Source of the DNA: CAWUFC02 sp963921335
GTDB taxonomy: Bacteria; Pseudomonadota; Gammaproteobacteria; Pseudomonadales; Halieaceae
DNA length: 64,000 bases
Direction of reading: 5' to 3'
Assembly (NCBI GenBank): GCA_963921335.3
Contig: CAWUFC020000001.1
Coordinates: forward strand, 868,001 to 932,000
The position numbers were made by a program, and so were the translations under genes. Position 1 is the first letter of the stretch. Every line of letters starts with the position of its first letter. This document shows, piece after piece, positions 25,393-34,783 of the stretch. Below the pieces are notes generated by a model. It searched no databases and had not been told where the DNA came from. It saw only the letters and a list, made by a program, of their open reading frames with translations.

Positions 25393-26166
25393 TCAATCGA
25401 AGTCATACCCTAGCTGTTTGCATCGTTCTCCATGTAGTTGGAGGAATATGTCAATCTGTTCGGGTGTCAGGAAGTTTTTGTAGTTATTCTCCGATCGTTT
25501 CCAAAAAAAGCCACCATCCTTCGCGGTTGTCTTATCAGCTTGCTTAAATATTTCCGGAATGTTATCTGTATCTCTTCCTATTGCCTGAAGTATGGGCGCA
25601 AAACTCTCGTTGAAGTTATTGATCAACTCTTCGTATCGCAAAAAAACGATGCGATCATCTGTTTCTGAAGCTTTCTTAAAGTACTCAACATTCTCGAACC
25701 AAGATCCATAAGCCACTGACTTCGGTTGCAACGTACCGTATAAGCAATATGCGGAGAAGAGCATATCAAAAATTGGTGTGCCTACTATTTTGTCCACAGA
25801 TTCGTAGGCCATCAGCATGCCAGTTGCCTTGGCATCATTCGTTACATTTTGAGATAGATAGTTCGCATGGGACACGAACACATCTAGCGGGTTTCTGGAT
25901 ATGTAGATTATCTTGTCATTTTTTATAGATTTGGCTTCGAAGCTGTGAATCTCGTAGGCGCTATGTGACTTGTAAAAAAAGAGTTCTCGATTGTTGTCAA
26001 TTATTGGATGTTGCAAGAGCGTGGGTTCGTGGAGTTCTGGGAAGAACTGCACAAGTTGGTCTTTGGGGACTCCAAATGTCGCAGCAAGCAAGTGTCTTAT
26101 CCAAGTGTTTCCAGATTTAGGAAAAGAATAGATACCTATCGTGGAAGTTTTAGCAGCCTGGACCAA
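25393..26166 (-). CDS. PAPS-dependent sulfotransferase (family 1 type)
   Basis: The 257-residue protein shows the canonical sulfotransferase sites: a 5'-phosphosulfate loop FPKSGNTWIRHLL (residues 15-27), a 3'-phosphate site ISRNPLDVFVSHANY with Arg91 and Ser99, and a C-terminal GGFFWKRSENNYKNFLTPEQ matching the RKGxxGxWKxxFT region. The start is TTG 26166, preceded by GAGGGA at good spacing; no in-frame ATG fits. It transfers sulfate from PAPS, most likely to a sugar hydroxyl of the locus glycan. It stands alone on the minus strand between three-module GT and another sulfotransferase, with over 200 bases of AT-rich DNA on each side. Confidence 0.88.
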   Translation of the reverse strand: MVQAAKTSTIGIYSFPKSGNTWIRHLLAATFGVPKDQLVQFFPELHEPTLLQHPIIDNNRELFFYKSHSAYEIHSFEAKSIKNDKIIYISRNPLDVFVSHANYLSQNVTNDAKATGMLMAYESVDKIVGTPIFDMLFSAYCLYGTLQPKSVAYGSWFENVEYFKKASETDDRIVFLRYEELINNFNESFAPILQAIGRDTDNIPEIFKQADKTTAKDGGFFWKRSENNYKNFLTPEQIDIFLQLHGERCKQLGYDFD

Positions 26167-26403
26167 CGCATTGTCCCTCAGTTTGATTTAGGATAGCGTC
26201 CATTATGGATTTTATACAGTTAATCCGTAAACATTTTTCTGTGTGTTTGCCTGCCAAATATATCGAGCTAGAAGGAAGCTCCATGAGCTATTAGCCCTTA
26301 GTACTTGGCTGAGCTATGACGAGCAAGGCCCTTTTTTATACTCAATTTGTTCCAACTCTGCTAACGTAAACTCCACCATTCATACGTGCTTATTGAAATT
26401 CAT

Positions 26404-27171
26404 ATGGCTTTCAACTTTCTGATCCACTGCGGGGTTCCGAAGACGGCAAGTTCAACAATCCAATCGATTCTTGACACTAACGCGGGCTACTTGTTGTCTA
26501 GAGGGTTCTTATATCCAAAGGCTGGAAGAACAGATCATTCTAAAGCACACTATTTGTTGCATCAGGCTATGGCAAGGGAAAAGCAATCATCTGGTTTTGT
26601 TGAGCTAGAGAAAATAGCAGGAGACATTTTGCGGGAAGCTGACGACATGTCGTGTAGCAACATAATTCTGTCATGTGAGATGTTTGCTTATATATCTAAC
26701 AAGGAATCTTGGAATACTTTCTTTCAATGCTTCGGCGTGGAGTGGCATGCTCGCTTCTTGTTCTACACCCGGCGGCGTGATTCGTGGATCAAGGCCTGGC
26801 ATCGTCAGGCAGTGAAGGTAAAACATGCCACGGATACCCTGCAACAGTTCTCGGAGCGCAATACAGATAATTTCGATTACGCAATCAACAATGTTATTTC
26901 TTTGGTGGGAGAATCAAGGGTTGAGGTTCGTCGTTACGAAGACTTCAAAGATAAGTTCTCAATAATCGATCACTTTTTCTGTTCTTGGATGGGGTTCGTC
27001 AGTCCTGATTTGGAACTGCCTGAGCCAGTTAATGTCACACCAAATCTGGATCAATTGGTTAGAATTAGACGTATGAATATGATTTCTGGCTTATCCAAGA
27101 AACAAAGATCTATGATTACCGAGGCAATCCTTAATCCTGTGACCGATGAAGAAAGAGATTGTTTCTTCTAG
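26404..27171 (+). CDS. Sulfotransferase-like protein
   Basis: The 255-residue protein starts at ATG 26404 (MAFNFLIHCGVPKTASSTIQ); GTG 26386 is an alternative. A P-loop-like CGVPKTASSTIQSIL matches the 5'-phosphosulfate loop of bacterial sulfotransferases of the KTGTTTIQ type. FLFYTRRRDSWIKAWHRQAVK fits the 3'-phosphate arginine/serine region. The C-terminal part is divergent. It is divergent from the sulfotransferase at 25393 and converges on fcl. It is also the last gene of the AT-rich segment. Assignment as a sulfotransferase is moderately sure; the acceptor is unknown. Confidence 0.72.
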   Translation: MAFNFLIHCGVPKTASSTIQSILDTNAGYLLSRGFLYPKAGRTDHSKAHYLLHQAMAREKQSSGFVELEKIAGDILREADDMSCSNIILSCEMFAYISNKESWNTFFQCFGVEWHARFLFYTRRRDSWIKAWHRQAVKVKHATDTLQQFSERNTDNFDYAINNVISLVGESRVEVRRYEDFKDKFSIIDHFFCSWMGFVSPDLELPEPVNVTPNLDQLVRIRRMNMISGLSKKQRSMITEAILNPVTDEERDCFF

Positions 27172-27270
27172 TTATGTTAAAGCAAGACACAGATACCTTA
27201 TGATAAAGCTATAAAGTAACGCGATAGCACGTTTGATGCTTGTTCGTGCTTCCCTTTTTGCTTTGCTAAA

Positions 27271-28236
27271 TTATGATACAGCATCCAGAGTTGGTAGCAC
27301 TTTGATGGTGTTCAGGGTATCTTCGAGTCCCGCCTTCAAAGAAAATAGCGGTCCCCAGCCAAGAGTTCTAATAGACGTGGTGTCTAGAAGTTTTCTCGGT
27401 GCTCCGTCCGGTTTTTCTGAATCAAAGAATAATGCTCCTTCATAGTTTGTAAGCAACTTGAGCAACTCCGCTAACTCTGCAATCGAGCAATCTATGCCTG
27501 TACCAATATTAATGTGGCTATTCATCGGATCGTGGAGTCGCCCAATTTCCTGTTCAGAGTAGTTCATCACATAAATACTAGCTGAAGCCATATCATCCAC
27601 ATGCAGAAATTCTCTTCTAGCATTTCCAGTACCCCATATCGTGACCGTATCGGCATTACTTTGCTTAGCTTCTAAGAACTTCCTGATCAGAGCGGGTATT
27701 ACGTGGCTATTCTCGGGATGATAGTTGTCACCAGGGCCATAAAGATTGGTCGGCATCACACTCCGGTAATCTCTACCGTACTGTCGGTTGTAGGATTCAC
27801 ACAGCTTTATGCCTGCTATTTTTGCAATCGCGTAGGGTTCATTGGTGGGTTCCAGTGGGCCGGTTAATAGCGCGTCTTCTGCCATGGGCTGTTTGGCGAG
27901 CTTTGGGTAAATGCACGAGGAGCCAAGAAATAGCAGCTTATTAATGTCGTTTTGATGGGAGGCGTGAATGATATTGCATTCAATCATCAGGTTTTCGTAA
28001 ATAAATTCAGCTGGGTAAGTATTGTTGGCGTGTATGCCGCCAACCTTCGCTGCAGCTAAGTAGACTTCGTCAATCTTTTCAGTCGAGAAAAATGCGTTCA
28101 CTGCCGATTGGTTGGTAAGGTCGAGCCCCCCGCGATTCCTGGTAACTATCTCAACCTCGGGATCTTTCTCCAGCTGACGCACCAGGGCTGACCCGACCAT
28201 GCCGTTATGCCCGGCGACAAATACGCGTTTAGTCAT
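27271..28236 (-). CDS. fcl: GDP-L-fucose synthase
   Basis: This enzyme epimerises and reduces GDP-4-keto-6-deoxymannose to GDP-L-fucose. The 321-residue frame from ATG 28236 begins TKRVFVAGHNGMVGSALVRQL, the NADP-binding site. It continues with AAKVGGIHANNTYPAEFI, LFLGSSCIYPKLAKQPM and the catalytic YAIAKIAGIKLCESYNRQYG with Tyr-x3-Lys. TNLYGPGDNYHPENSHV is also typical. The start overlaps the end of gmd by eight bases. A longer start ten residues upstream is possible but adds nothing family-like. With gmd it makes the fucose donor for the surrounding transferases. Confidence 0.96.
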   Translation of the reverse strand: MTKRVFVAGHNGMVGSALVRQLEKDPEVEIVTRNRGGLDLTNQSAVNAFFSTEKIDEVYLAAAKVGGIHANNTYPAEFIYENLMIECNIIHASHQNDINKLLFLGSSCIYPKLAKQPMAEDALLTGPLEPTNEPYAIAKIAGIKLCESYNRQYGRDYRSVMPTNLYGPGDNYHPENSHVIPALIRKFLEAKQSNADTVTIWGTGNARREFLHVDDMASASIYVMNYSEQEIGRLHDPMNSHINIGTGIDCSIAELAELLKLLTNYEGALFFDSEKPDGAPRKLLDTTSIRTLGWGPLFSLKAGLEDTLNTIKVLPTLDAVS

Positions 28237-29353
28237 GACTGATCGATACCTCGAATCCGTGGTCACTCAGCAATCTGGTCCTGCGGCCTTGTTCATAATC
28301 TTCAAGTGCCATCTCGGCAATCATCTGGTCCACTGTAATGGCTGGCTTCCAACCTAACTCCAGCCTGGCTTTTTCTGCGTCACCAAGAAGGGTCTCTACC
28401 TCTGCAGGCCGGTAATAGCTTGGGTCTACCTTCACGATGGTGTCGCCCACATTTATGTGGGCGCTGCCAGCTGGATCGGTAAGAGAGGCGACCATACCCA
28501 CTTCCTGCTTGCCGCTTCCCTTAAACTCCAACTCAATGCCGAGCTCCTGTGCTGCTCTGCGCACGAACTCGCGCACGCTAATCTGTTGGCCTGTGGCTAT
28601 CACGTAATCCTTGGCTTCTTCCTGCTGCAGCATCAGCCACTGCATCTCTACGTAGTCTTTGGCGTGACCCCAATCACGCTTGGCATCCATATTGCCTAAG
28701 TACAGGCATTCTTCGAGACCCAGCGCGATATGAGCCAGGGCGCGCGTGATTTTTCGGGTGACGAAGGTTTCCCCGCGCCGAGGCGACTCGTGATTGAACA
28801 AGATGCCATTGCAGCAATACATGCCGTACGCTTCACGATAGTTCACGGTAATCCAGTAGGCGTAGAGCTTGGCTACCCCATAGGGTGACCTGGGGTAAAA
28901 TGGGGTAGTTTCTTTTTGCGGTACCTCCTGTACCAGGCCGTACAACTCACTGGTTGACGCCTGATATAAACGAGTCTTGTCCTGCAGTCCCAGTAGCCTG
29001 ACGGCCTCAAGCAGTCGCAGTGGCCCTAATGCATCCACATTGGCCGTGTATTCAGGCTGCTCGAAAGATACAGCCACGTGGCTTTGGGCGCCCAGGTTAT
29101 AGATCTCATCTGGCTGGGTATCTTGCACTAGGCGTGTAAGGTTCGGTCCGTCAGTCAGGTCACCATAGTGCAGGTAAAAGTTCTTCTGGGTATCTTGCGG
29201 CCCCTGATAGATGTGGTCAACGCGAGCGGTGTTGAACAATGAGCTGCGCCGCTTAAGACCATGTACTTCATATCCTTTTTCCAGCAGAAATTCTGCCAGA
29301 TAAGAGCCATCCTGCCCGGTGATGCCGGTGATAAGTGCTACTTTGTTTGTCAT
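28229..29353 (-). CDS. gmd: GDP-mannose 4,6-dehydratase
   Basis: Gmd converts GDP-mannose to GDP-4-keto-6-deoxymannose. The 374-residue length is standard. Motifs are ALITGITGQDGSYLAEFLLEKG, LKRRSSLFNTARVDHIY, YQASTSELYGLVQEVPQ, the YGVAKLYAYWITVNYREAYG Tyr-x3-Lys pair and ILFNHESPRRGETFVTRKI. It precedes and overlaps fcl in a two-gene minus-strand operon. It is divergent from the sulfotransferase-like gene at 29446, with about 90 bases between them for both promoters. Confidence 0.97.
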   Translation of the reverse strand: MTNKVALITGITGQDGSYLAEFLLEKGYEVHGLKRRSSLFNTARVDHIYQGPQDTQKNFYLHYGDLTDGPNLTRLVQDTQPDEIYNLGAQSHVAVSFEQPEYTANVDALGPLRLLEAVRLLGLQDKTRLYQASTSELYGLVQEVPQKETTPFYPRSPYGVAKLYAYWITVNYREAYGMYCCNGILFNHESPRRGETFVTRKITRALAHIALGLEECLYLGNMDAKRDWGHAKDYVEMQWLMLQQEEAKDYVIATGQQISVREFVRRAAQELGIELEFKGSGKQEVGMVASLTDPAGSAHINVGDTIVKVDPSYYRPAEVETLLGDAEKARLELGWKPAITVDQMIAEMALEDYEQGRRTRLLSDHGFEVSISHD

Positions 29354-29445
29354 ATCCTGTCGAACTTGTTAAGCGAATGAGTCATGTTATCTGTTAATCG
29401 TCCGAAAAGCTGCAGTCTTGCCAATAACCGTTTTATACTGTTTGC

Positions 29446-30096
29446 ATGTCGCCCGATACACCTCAAACTAAGATTAATGAGCTGACATCGGTAGAGAAGT
29501 CTTTCTACCTGTCCAGTGTGCGCGATCTGGCATCACCGCTGGTTGTTACTGGTCCTTCCCGGGGTGGTACGTCTTTGATTGCCGCGTTGTTTCGTAGCAT
29601 GGGCTTCCACATGGGTTCCTATCTGGTCGAGAATCAAGAAGATTCCGAATTCGTTGACGCCTTTTACCCCAACCTGTCGCTGGACAAGTTTGAGCAGCGT
29701 GTGGCCGCGCGCTCAGCGTCACACATGCGTTGGGGGTTTAAGCTGCCTAAAACCACGATGTTCCTCAACGAGATTCTGCCGCTGTTGAATAACCCAACCT
29801 TTGTCTTTGTCTATCGAAACCCAATGGCGGCGGCGATGGGTGAGCATCATCGCGGTACCGAGCTGCATGATTCGCTGTACTTCTCAGCTATGTTCTACGA
29901 GAGGCTCTCTGGGTTTGTGCGTGAGCAAGCCCAAAGCCACAATTTTGTGTTGTGTAATTATGAGCTGATTGCCGAAAATCCTTTGCCCTTTGCACAGGCG
30001 ATGTGCAAGGCGTTTGATATTGCTTATACCCCTGAGATGCAGGCACAGATCCAGCAAATCAATACAGGCGTTGGTGGGGGCTATGTCAGCTTTTAG
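29446..30096 (+). CDS. Sulfotransferase-like P-loop protein
   Basis: The 216-residue protein carries VTGPSRGGTSLIAALFRSMGF, a nucleotide/phosphosulfate loop of the type seen in broad sulfotransferase families. It also has FVFVYRNPMAAAMGEHH, which fits the 3'-phosphate site, and WGFKLPKTTMFLNEIL, typical of the same group. It overlaps the following glycosyltransferase by 14 bases, so the two are co-translated. It is shorter than most family members but has both main sites. Sulfation of a sugar is the best guess. Confidence 0.78.
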   Translation: MSPDTPQTKINELTSVEKSFYLSSVRDLASPLVVTGPSRGGTSLIAALFRSMGFHMGSYLVENQEDSEFVDAFYPNLSLDKFEQRVAARSASHMRWGFKLPKTTMFLNEILPLLNNPTFVFVYRNPMAAAMGEHHRGTELHDSLYFSAMFYERLSGFVREQAQSHNFVLCNYELIAENPLPFAQAMCKAFDIAYTPEMQAQIQQINTGVGGGYVSF

Positions 30097-30853
30097 CTTG
30101 CCTAGTATCGCTAATGCGCCTTTGTTCTCGTTTGTGATACCGGTCTACGACAGGCAGCGGGTGGTGCATGAGTGTATTCGCAACTGCCTGAATCAAACCT
30201 TTGAGAACTTCGAGATCATTGTTGTGGCCGATGGCTCACCGCCTGCAACTCTTGATGTGATCGAATCCTATAGGGACGACCCGCGGGTTCGCATTTTCCG
30301 CTATGCGGACGCGTTTGGCACGGCGTGCAGGGCCCGTAATAGAGGCATACTCGAGGCACGCGGTGAGTACATTTGTTTTCTGGACAGCGATGATTTTTGC
30401 AGCGTTAAGCGTTTGGAGCATGTCAAAGCGGTATTGGATGTGTTTTCTGGTGAGAAGCCGGATGTGGTGTACGGCTCCGTGTGTTTCTTGCCGGAAAAAG
30501 ACCGTCACATCGAAGGCATCGACTTTGGCGATATCGGTAGGCCCGCACCTGGTGGCTTCTCGTTGGAGCAACTCATTGAGGCTAACCAGATCTACACCTT
30601 AACGGCGTCGGTGCGCCGCAGTGCTCTGTTGAAATATGGTGGTTTTCGTACCGGTATGCGCTATCGCGAAGACTACGAGCTCTGGCTGCGTCTGTGTTTT
30701 AACGGCGCCAGGTTTACCTATACCAATGAAGTGCTTGCCTATTACCGCATTCATGGCGGTAATAACGAGCTCAACTTTAAAGACAACGATGCCATCTATT
30801 ACCAGCAGGCCATTGATCAATATCAACAACCGTTTATGGACTGGGGTTGTTGA
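30083..30853 (+). CDS. Family 2 glycosyltransferase
   Basis: From ATG 30083, with GGTGGGGG as ribosome-binding site, this is a 256-residue single-domain GT-A transferase. FSFVIPVYDRQRVVHECIRNCL opens the fold. The next blocks are VVADGSPPATLDVI, ARNRGILEARGEYICFLDSDD with its metal-binding DSDD, and a late YREDYELWLRLCF. The overlap with the upstream sulfotransferase and the TGATG junction with the next gene show a tight operon (29446-32478). Donor and linkage are not predictable. Confidence 0.9.
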   Translation: MSAFSLPSIANAPLFSFVIPVYDRQRVVHECIRNCLNQTFENFEIIVVADGSPPATLDVIESYRDDPRVRIFRYADAFGTACRARNRGILEARGEYICFLDSDDFCSVKRLEHVKAVLDVFSGEKPDVVYGSVCFLPEKDRHIEGIDFGDIGRPAPGGFSLEQLIEANQIYTLTASVRRSALLKYGGFRTGMRYREDYELWLRLCFNGARFTYTNEVLAYYRIHGGNNELNFKDNDAIYYQQAIDQYQQPFMDWGC

Positions 30854-32478
30854 TGAACATTGCTTTGGTGTTGCCCGAGCTGGGTGTGGGTGGCGGTGTC
30901 GCGGTGGCGCTGCATTACGCCAATGCACTGCATCGCCTGGGGCGCCAGGTGGATATCATCAATTGCTCGGCGTCTGACTACACCGGTTGGTGGGGTGCCA
31001 TTGATGCGCGTGTGATTTCGTGTGCCAGCGAGGAGCACTTTCAGGGCATTTTTGCGGGTGAGTATGACTGTGCCATCGCAACCTTCTGGCCAACGGTGTA
31101 TTTTGTTCGCCAGCGCCTTGTGCCAGCTCGAAGCTGTATCTACCTCGTGCAGGGAGACGAAGAAAACTTCTATCCGGAGGATGATGAGAAGGCCCGCGAG
31201 GCTGTCGCAAGCACCTTAAGCGGCCCTGAGACCAAAGTGGTGGTCTCCCATTACCTTCAAGACATGCTGTCGCGACGCTATCCTGATCAGCGGTTTCATT
31301 GTATCCAGAACGGGATTGACCTGGAGAGGTTCACCAATCCCGAGCCGTTCATGGTCAAAGGCAAGCACCTGCGTGTGTTGGTAGAGGGGCCCATTGGCTT
31401 GCCGCATAAACGAGTGCTGGAAGCCTTAGCCTGCTTAAAAAATATCGACAATATTGAGGTGTGGTTGGTATCCGCCACAGAAGGGGAGATCATCGGCCTG
31501 ACGCCAGACCTCACCTTGCGCGGCGTGCCTTACGACAAAATGGCTTCGGTGTATGCCAGTTGTGATGTGCTGCTTAAATTCAGCCGCAGCGAGGGGTTTG
31601 GCCTGCCGGTGTTGGAGATGATGGCCACGGGTGGCATCGCAGTGGTCAACGATTTTGGTGGCCAGCGCGACTTTTTGTCCAGCGGAATCAATGGCATTGT
31701 GCTTGATGAAATCAGTGAGTCAGCTGTCTTTGACGCGCTCACCACTATTGTGGGGCAGCGTGATTTTATGCACGAGGAAGCGCTTAAAACGGCTGCCAGC
31801 TCTGGCTGGGCTGAACAGCCCAGTCAGCTTGTGGAGTTGATCGAAACCTTGAGGGTTAACTCCAGCACAGACGAAGCGCGTATTTCCCTTCAGTACAGGA
31901 CAGCAGCCCGGGTGCCTTACACGGCCGGGGGTCATAAAAGAGTAGGTGGTGCCACCACCTGGTCGATTCAGCAAAACCACGTTAGCCCTGAGTACGTTAC
32001 ACCTATGAGCCGCATCGCAGGGTGGTGTGCCATGCTCGATGGTTCAGCGCTGTCTGAAGCTGTGCTGCTTATCGACGATATCAGTTATGAGCTCAGCACT
32101 GGCTATCCGCGTCCGGATGTTCAGCAGCACCTGGGTTCACAAAGTGATGACTATGGATACTGGGCGGACATTGTCATTGGTGAAGAGATGCAGTTCCAAT
32201 ACAGCTGCAACGGAGAGGCGGCATCAATCCCGTTGCGCAGCCTTGATGCGGCCCAGTATCAGGATGCCAATGTGCAGCTGCACATCGAGGCCGCTTCGCC
32301 GTCAGAGTATATCGCCATCTGTTCAAACGAAAGCATTCAGGCGATCTACATAAAGCTCACTGAAAAGCAGAAAATCACGGTCAACGGACACGTCGTATTC
32401 ACACGCCACATCAGCGAGCAGGCGCCCTTTTTGCTCTGTGTGCCCGAGTCCGCGATTGAGCATGTCATTCAACGCTAG
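30853..32478 (+). CDS. Family 4 glycosyltransferase with C-terminal beta-rich module
   Basis: The 541-residue protein starts at ATG 30853 within TGATG. Residues 1 to about 335 are GT4: LPELGVGGGVAVALHYANAL, VVSHYLQDML, CIQNGIDLERF and KFSRSEGFGLPVLEMMATGG. The last 180 or so residues are a separate domain (MSRIAGWCAMLDGSALSEAVLLIDD, then GYWADIVIGEEM) that resembles the GW module seen at 15840 and 40747. Such a fusion may hold the enzyme on its glycan or protein partner. It is the third gene of an operon with a sulfotransferase and a GT2. Confidence 0.85.
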   Translation: MNIALVLPELGVGGGVAVALHYANALHRLGRQVDIINCSASDYTGWWGAIDARVISCASEEHFQGIFAGEYDCAIATFWPTVYFVRQRLVPARSCIYLVQGDEENFYPEDDEKAREAVASTLSGPETKVVVSHYLQDMLSRRYPDQRFHCIQNGIDLERFTNPEPFMVKGKHLRVLVEGPIGLPHKRVLEALACLKNIDNIEVWLVSATEGEIIGLTPDLTLRGVPYDKMASVYASCDVLLKFSRSEGFGLPVLEMMATGGIAVVNDFGGQRDFLSSGINGIVLDEISESAVFDALTTIVGQRDFMHEEALKTAASSGWAEQPSQLVELIETLRVNSSTDEARISLQYRTAARVPYTAGGHKRVGGATTWSIQQNHVSPEYVTPMSRIAGWCAMLDGSALSEAVLLIDDISYELSTGYPRPDVQQHLGSQSDDYGYWADIVIGEEMQFQYSCNGEAASIPLRSLDAAQYQDANVQLHIEAASPSEYIAICSNESIQAIYIKLTEKQKITVNGHVVFTRHISEQAPFLLCVPESAIEHVIQR

Positions 32479-32543
32479 TAACAGGTCTGGTTGACCAGAG
32501 TGATCCAAGTTCATCACGTTTGTAAACTAGGGCAAGCTGCCTC

Positions 32544-33671
32544 ATGACACAAGACGCACAGAAGCCCGTTGCCCTGGTTGTTGATGCCTGTACGCCACTG
32601 TACGACAGGGACTCTGGCTCACAGGATACTCTGCAGTACATTCAGGCACTGCAGCATTTGGGCTTTCATGTAGTATTTGTTCCTTTCGCCTGTGACTTTA
32701 CGCCCCAATATACGCCTTACCTGGAAGCGCAGGGTGTCGAGTGTATTTATCCGCCTCGTGCCCATTCACTGCAGGAAGCCATCCGCAAAGAGGCTCCTCG
32801 GGCCAGGCTGGTGTTGGTGTTTCGCCATACGGTGCTGGCCACCATACTGCCGAATCTTCGCGAGTGTGCGCCCGATGCGAAGGTCATCTTAGAAACGGTT
32901 GACCTTCATCACCTGCGCGAGATGCGGCAGGCTGAGCTGGGAGGTGACGATGAGATGCGTAGGGCTGCACTGAATGCGCGTGACAACGAGCTGGACATGA
33001 TTGCCCAGTCAGACGCGGCGATCCTGCTGAGTCAATACGAATTGGATTACCTGGCATCGTTGCCCGCTGCCGGGAACCTTGTCCATATTCCTATCGCACG
33101 CGATATACCGCCGCAGCCCACGTCGGACTTTCAGTCGCGGCGAGATATCCTCTTTATCGGGGTGTTTCGTCATCCTCCAAACGCTGACGGGATTTGCTGG
33201 TTCACCAATACCGTGTGGCCCCTGATCACGGCTAAGGATGATGACATTAAGTTACACATTGTCGGGGCGTATGCGCCAGATTCAGTGAGTGACCTCGCTT
33301 CTGACAAAGTGCTGGTGCATGGCCACTTGCCTGATCTGGCCCCCCTGATGCAATCTGTCAGGGTCGGGATTGCGCCGCTGCGTTACGGCGCAGGTCTGAA
33401 GGGTAAGATCATCACCACCCTGGGCAATGGCGTACCCGTTGTCAGTACCTCGGTGGGTGTTGAAGGTGCATCCTACGTGCCGGGCACACACGTATTGGTC
33501 GCCGACGAGCCCCAGGCTTTTGCCAACTCAGTGTTGGCCCTGTACCGGGAGGAGGTGCTATGGCAAGCGCTGGCTTCGAAGGGGCGCGATTTTGTTACGT
33601 CTGAATTCTCTGTTGCGGCCTTTCGTGATCGGTTTGCGGCACTATTATCTGATCTGGGCGTTACGCCCTAG
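32544..33671 (+). CDS. Family 4 glycosyltransferase
   Basis: This 375-residue GT-B transferase has an N-terminal acceptor half (ALVVDACTPLYDRDSGSQDTL). Its GT4 donor half includes ILFIGVFRHPPNADGICWF, LHIVGAYAPDSV and VRVGIAPLRYGAGLKGKIIT with LGNGVPVVSTSVGVEG. That layout is common in GT4 enzymes of O-antigen loci. The stop overlaps by four bases the end of the convergent gene at 33668. It lies 65 bases after the previous gene on the same strand. Confidence 0.9.
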   Translation: MTQDAQKPVALVVDACTPLYDRDSGSQDTLQYIQALQHLGFHVVFVPFACDFTPQYTPYLEAQGVECIYPPRAHSLQEAIRKEAPRARLVLVFRHTVLATILPNLRECAPDAKVILETVDLHHLREMRQAELGGDDEMRRAALNARDNELDMIAQSDAAILLSQYELDYLASLPAAGNLVHIPIARDIPPQPTSDFQSRRDILFIGVFRHPPNADGICWFTNTVWPLITAKDDDIKLHIVGAYAPDSVSDLASDKVLVHGHLPDLAPLMQSVRVGIAPLRYGAGLKGKIITTLGNGVPVVSTSVGVEGASYVPGTHVLVADEPQAFANSVLALYREEVLWQALASKGRDFVTSEFSVAAFRDRFAALLSDLGVTP

Positions 33672-34783
33672 ACCACATCGGCCGGCATGCCCAATTCTTT
33701 TGCCAGTGCCATCGCGTCATCGACGGTCTGTGCATACTGGGTCTTCACATCCGCAATTCGCTCCTCTGAGAAATCAATGTTGCCTTGGTTTCGCTGTTCA
33801 CAGAACGCTGCGTATTCTGCATCGGGGTAATCATTCAAAAACTTGAAATACACTCTGTTGGCGCCTACTCGTGCCGCCAGCCTCAAAAAATCAGACATCT
33901 CCCCAATGTTGTGCGGCATCAGCGTAATTTCCAGATATAGTTTGGTGCGGATTCGGCCCGCGTTGTTCCTGCGGTCAACGAGTTGCTTCAGCAGTGCCAG
34001 ATCCTTCTCAAAATCTGAGCCGCAAACCCGGTTATAACTGTTCTTGCTGCTGCCCTCCAGGGCGATGTGTACGGTCTGATTGTCATCCATAGCCAGCTCA
34101 GTCACTTGCGATTCATTCAGTGAAAACAGAGTGACTCGGGCAGGTGCTGTGTGGCTGGAAGAGCCCTGGCGCGTCTGGGCCAGTACAGCATCCATCGCGC
34201 CAACGCGCTCCGTAAAGGTCGTACACGCTCGCGTCCAGTAATCATGAATGGCGTTGTCTGCTGATCGCTCATCAAGATTTCCAAGCAGTACCCATAGGGT
34301 TCTGCGGAAAAACATGGTTGAAGCGCAAACAAGGCCGTCCGTAGCCTCTTTCCCCGGCATTTGCCCGGTCAGCGGAGTAGGGCGGTCGTCCGCATGCCTG
34401 CCGGTGTCGTCTATCAGCTCAACCTGGCCATAACCCATCAGGCTATTGATGTCTGAGCTGAAGTGATTGGATACGTATTGCAGGGCTGTTTCCCCATACA
34501 GGTCGCCCGGCAACAATATGCCAATGACCGTGCCCCGCGCCCTGGAGAGCGCCATGTTCAAATCGCTGGCCAGGCTGCGTTGTTCGGTGTTCAGTACGAA
34601 CACCCGATTATCGCTGGCAACCAGTTGATCAAGGCGTCGTGCTGCCTCGTCAGTTGATCCGCCATCGACAATGATCAATTCAAGCAGATCGCCCGCCTGG
34701 TTCAGAACGCTGCGGACGGACTCTTCTGCCAACGCTGTGCGGCCGCGAATGGGCATCACAACAGATATGGTCAACTCAGTCAT
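33668..34783 (-). CDS. Family 2 glycosyltransferase fused to a half radical-SAM-like domain
   Basis: The 371-residue protein starts with a GT-A domain (residues 1 to about 205): ISVVMPIRGRTALAEESVRSVL, IIVDGGSTDEAARRL, with LLPGDLYGE in place of the usual acidic metal motif. Residues about 216-320 read like the second half of a radical SAM barrel: VTLFSLNESQVTELA, HIALEGSSKNSYNRVCG, EKDLALLKQLVDRRNNAGR, LEITLMPHNIGEMSDFLRLA and GANRVYF. The CxxxCxxC cluster motif is absent, so it cannot bind the usual [4Fe-4S] centre. It could be an inactive interaction domain or a decayed fusion. The gene is divergent from the one at 35013. Confidence 0.75.
   Translation of the reverse strand: MTELTISVVMPIRGRTALAEESVRSVLNQAGDLLELIIVDGGSTDEAARRLDQLVASDNRVFVLNTEQRSLASDLNMALSRARGTVIGILLPGDLYGETALQYVSNHFSSDINSLMGYGQVELIDDTGRHADDRPTPLTGQMPGKEATDGLVCASTMFFRRTLWVLLGNLDERSADNAIHDYWTRACTTFTERVGAMDAVLAQTRQGSSSHTAPARVTLFSLNESQVTELAMDDNQTVHIALEGSSKNSYNRVCGSDFEKDLALLKQLVDRRNNAGRIRTKLYLEITLMPHNIGEMSDFLRLAARVGANRVYFKFLNDYPDAEYAAFCEQRNQGNIDFSEERIADVKTQYAQTVDDAMALAKELGMPADVV

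Noticed and set aside
32486..32499. Perfect palindrome TCTGGT-tg-ACCAGA between two glycosyltransferase genes
   Set aside because: A two-base loop is too small for an RNA hairpin, there is no T tract, and no regulator is known that fits.
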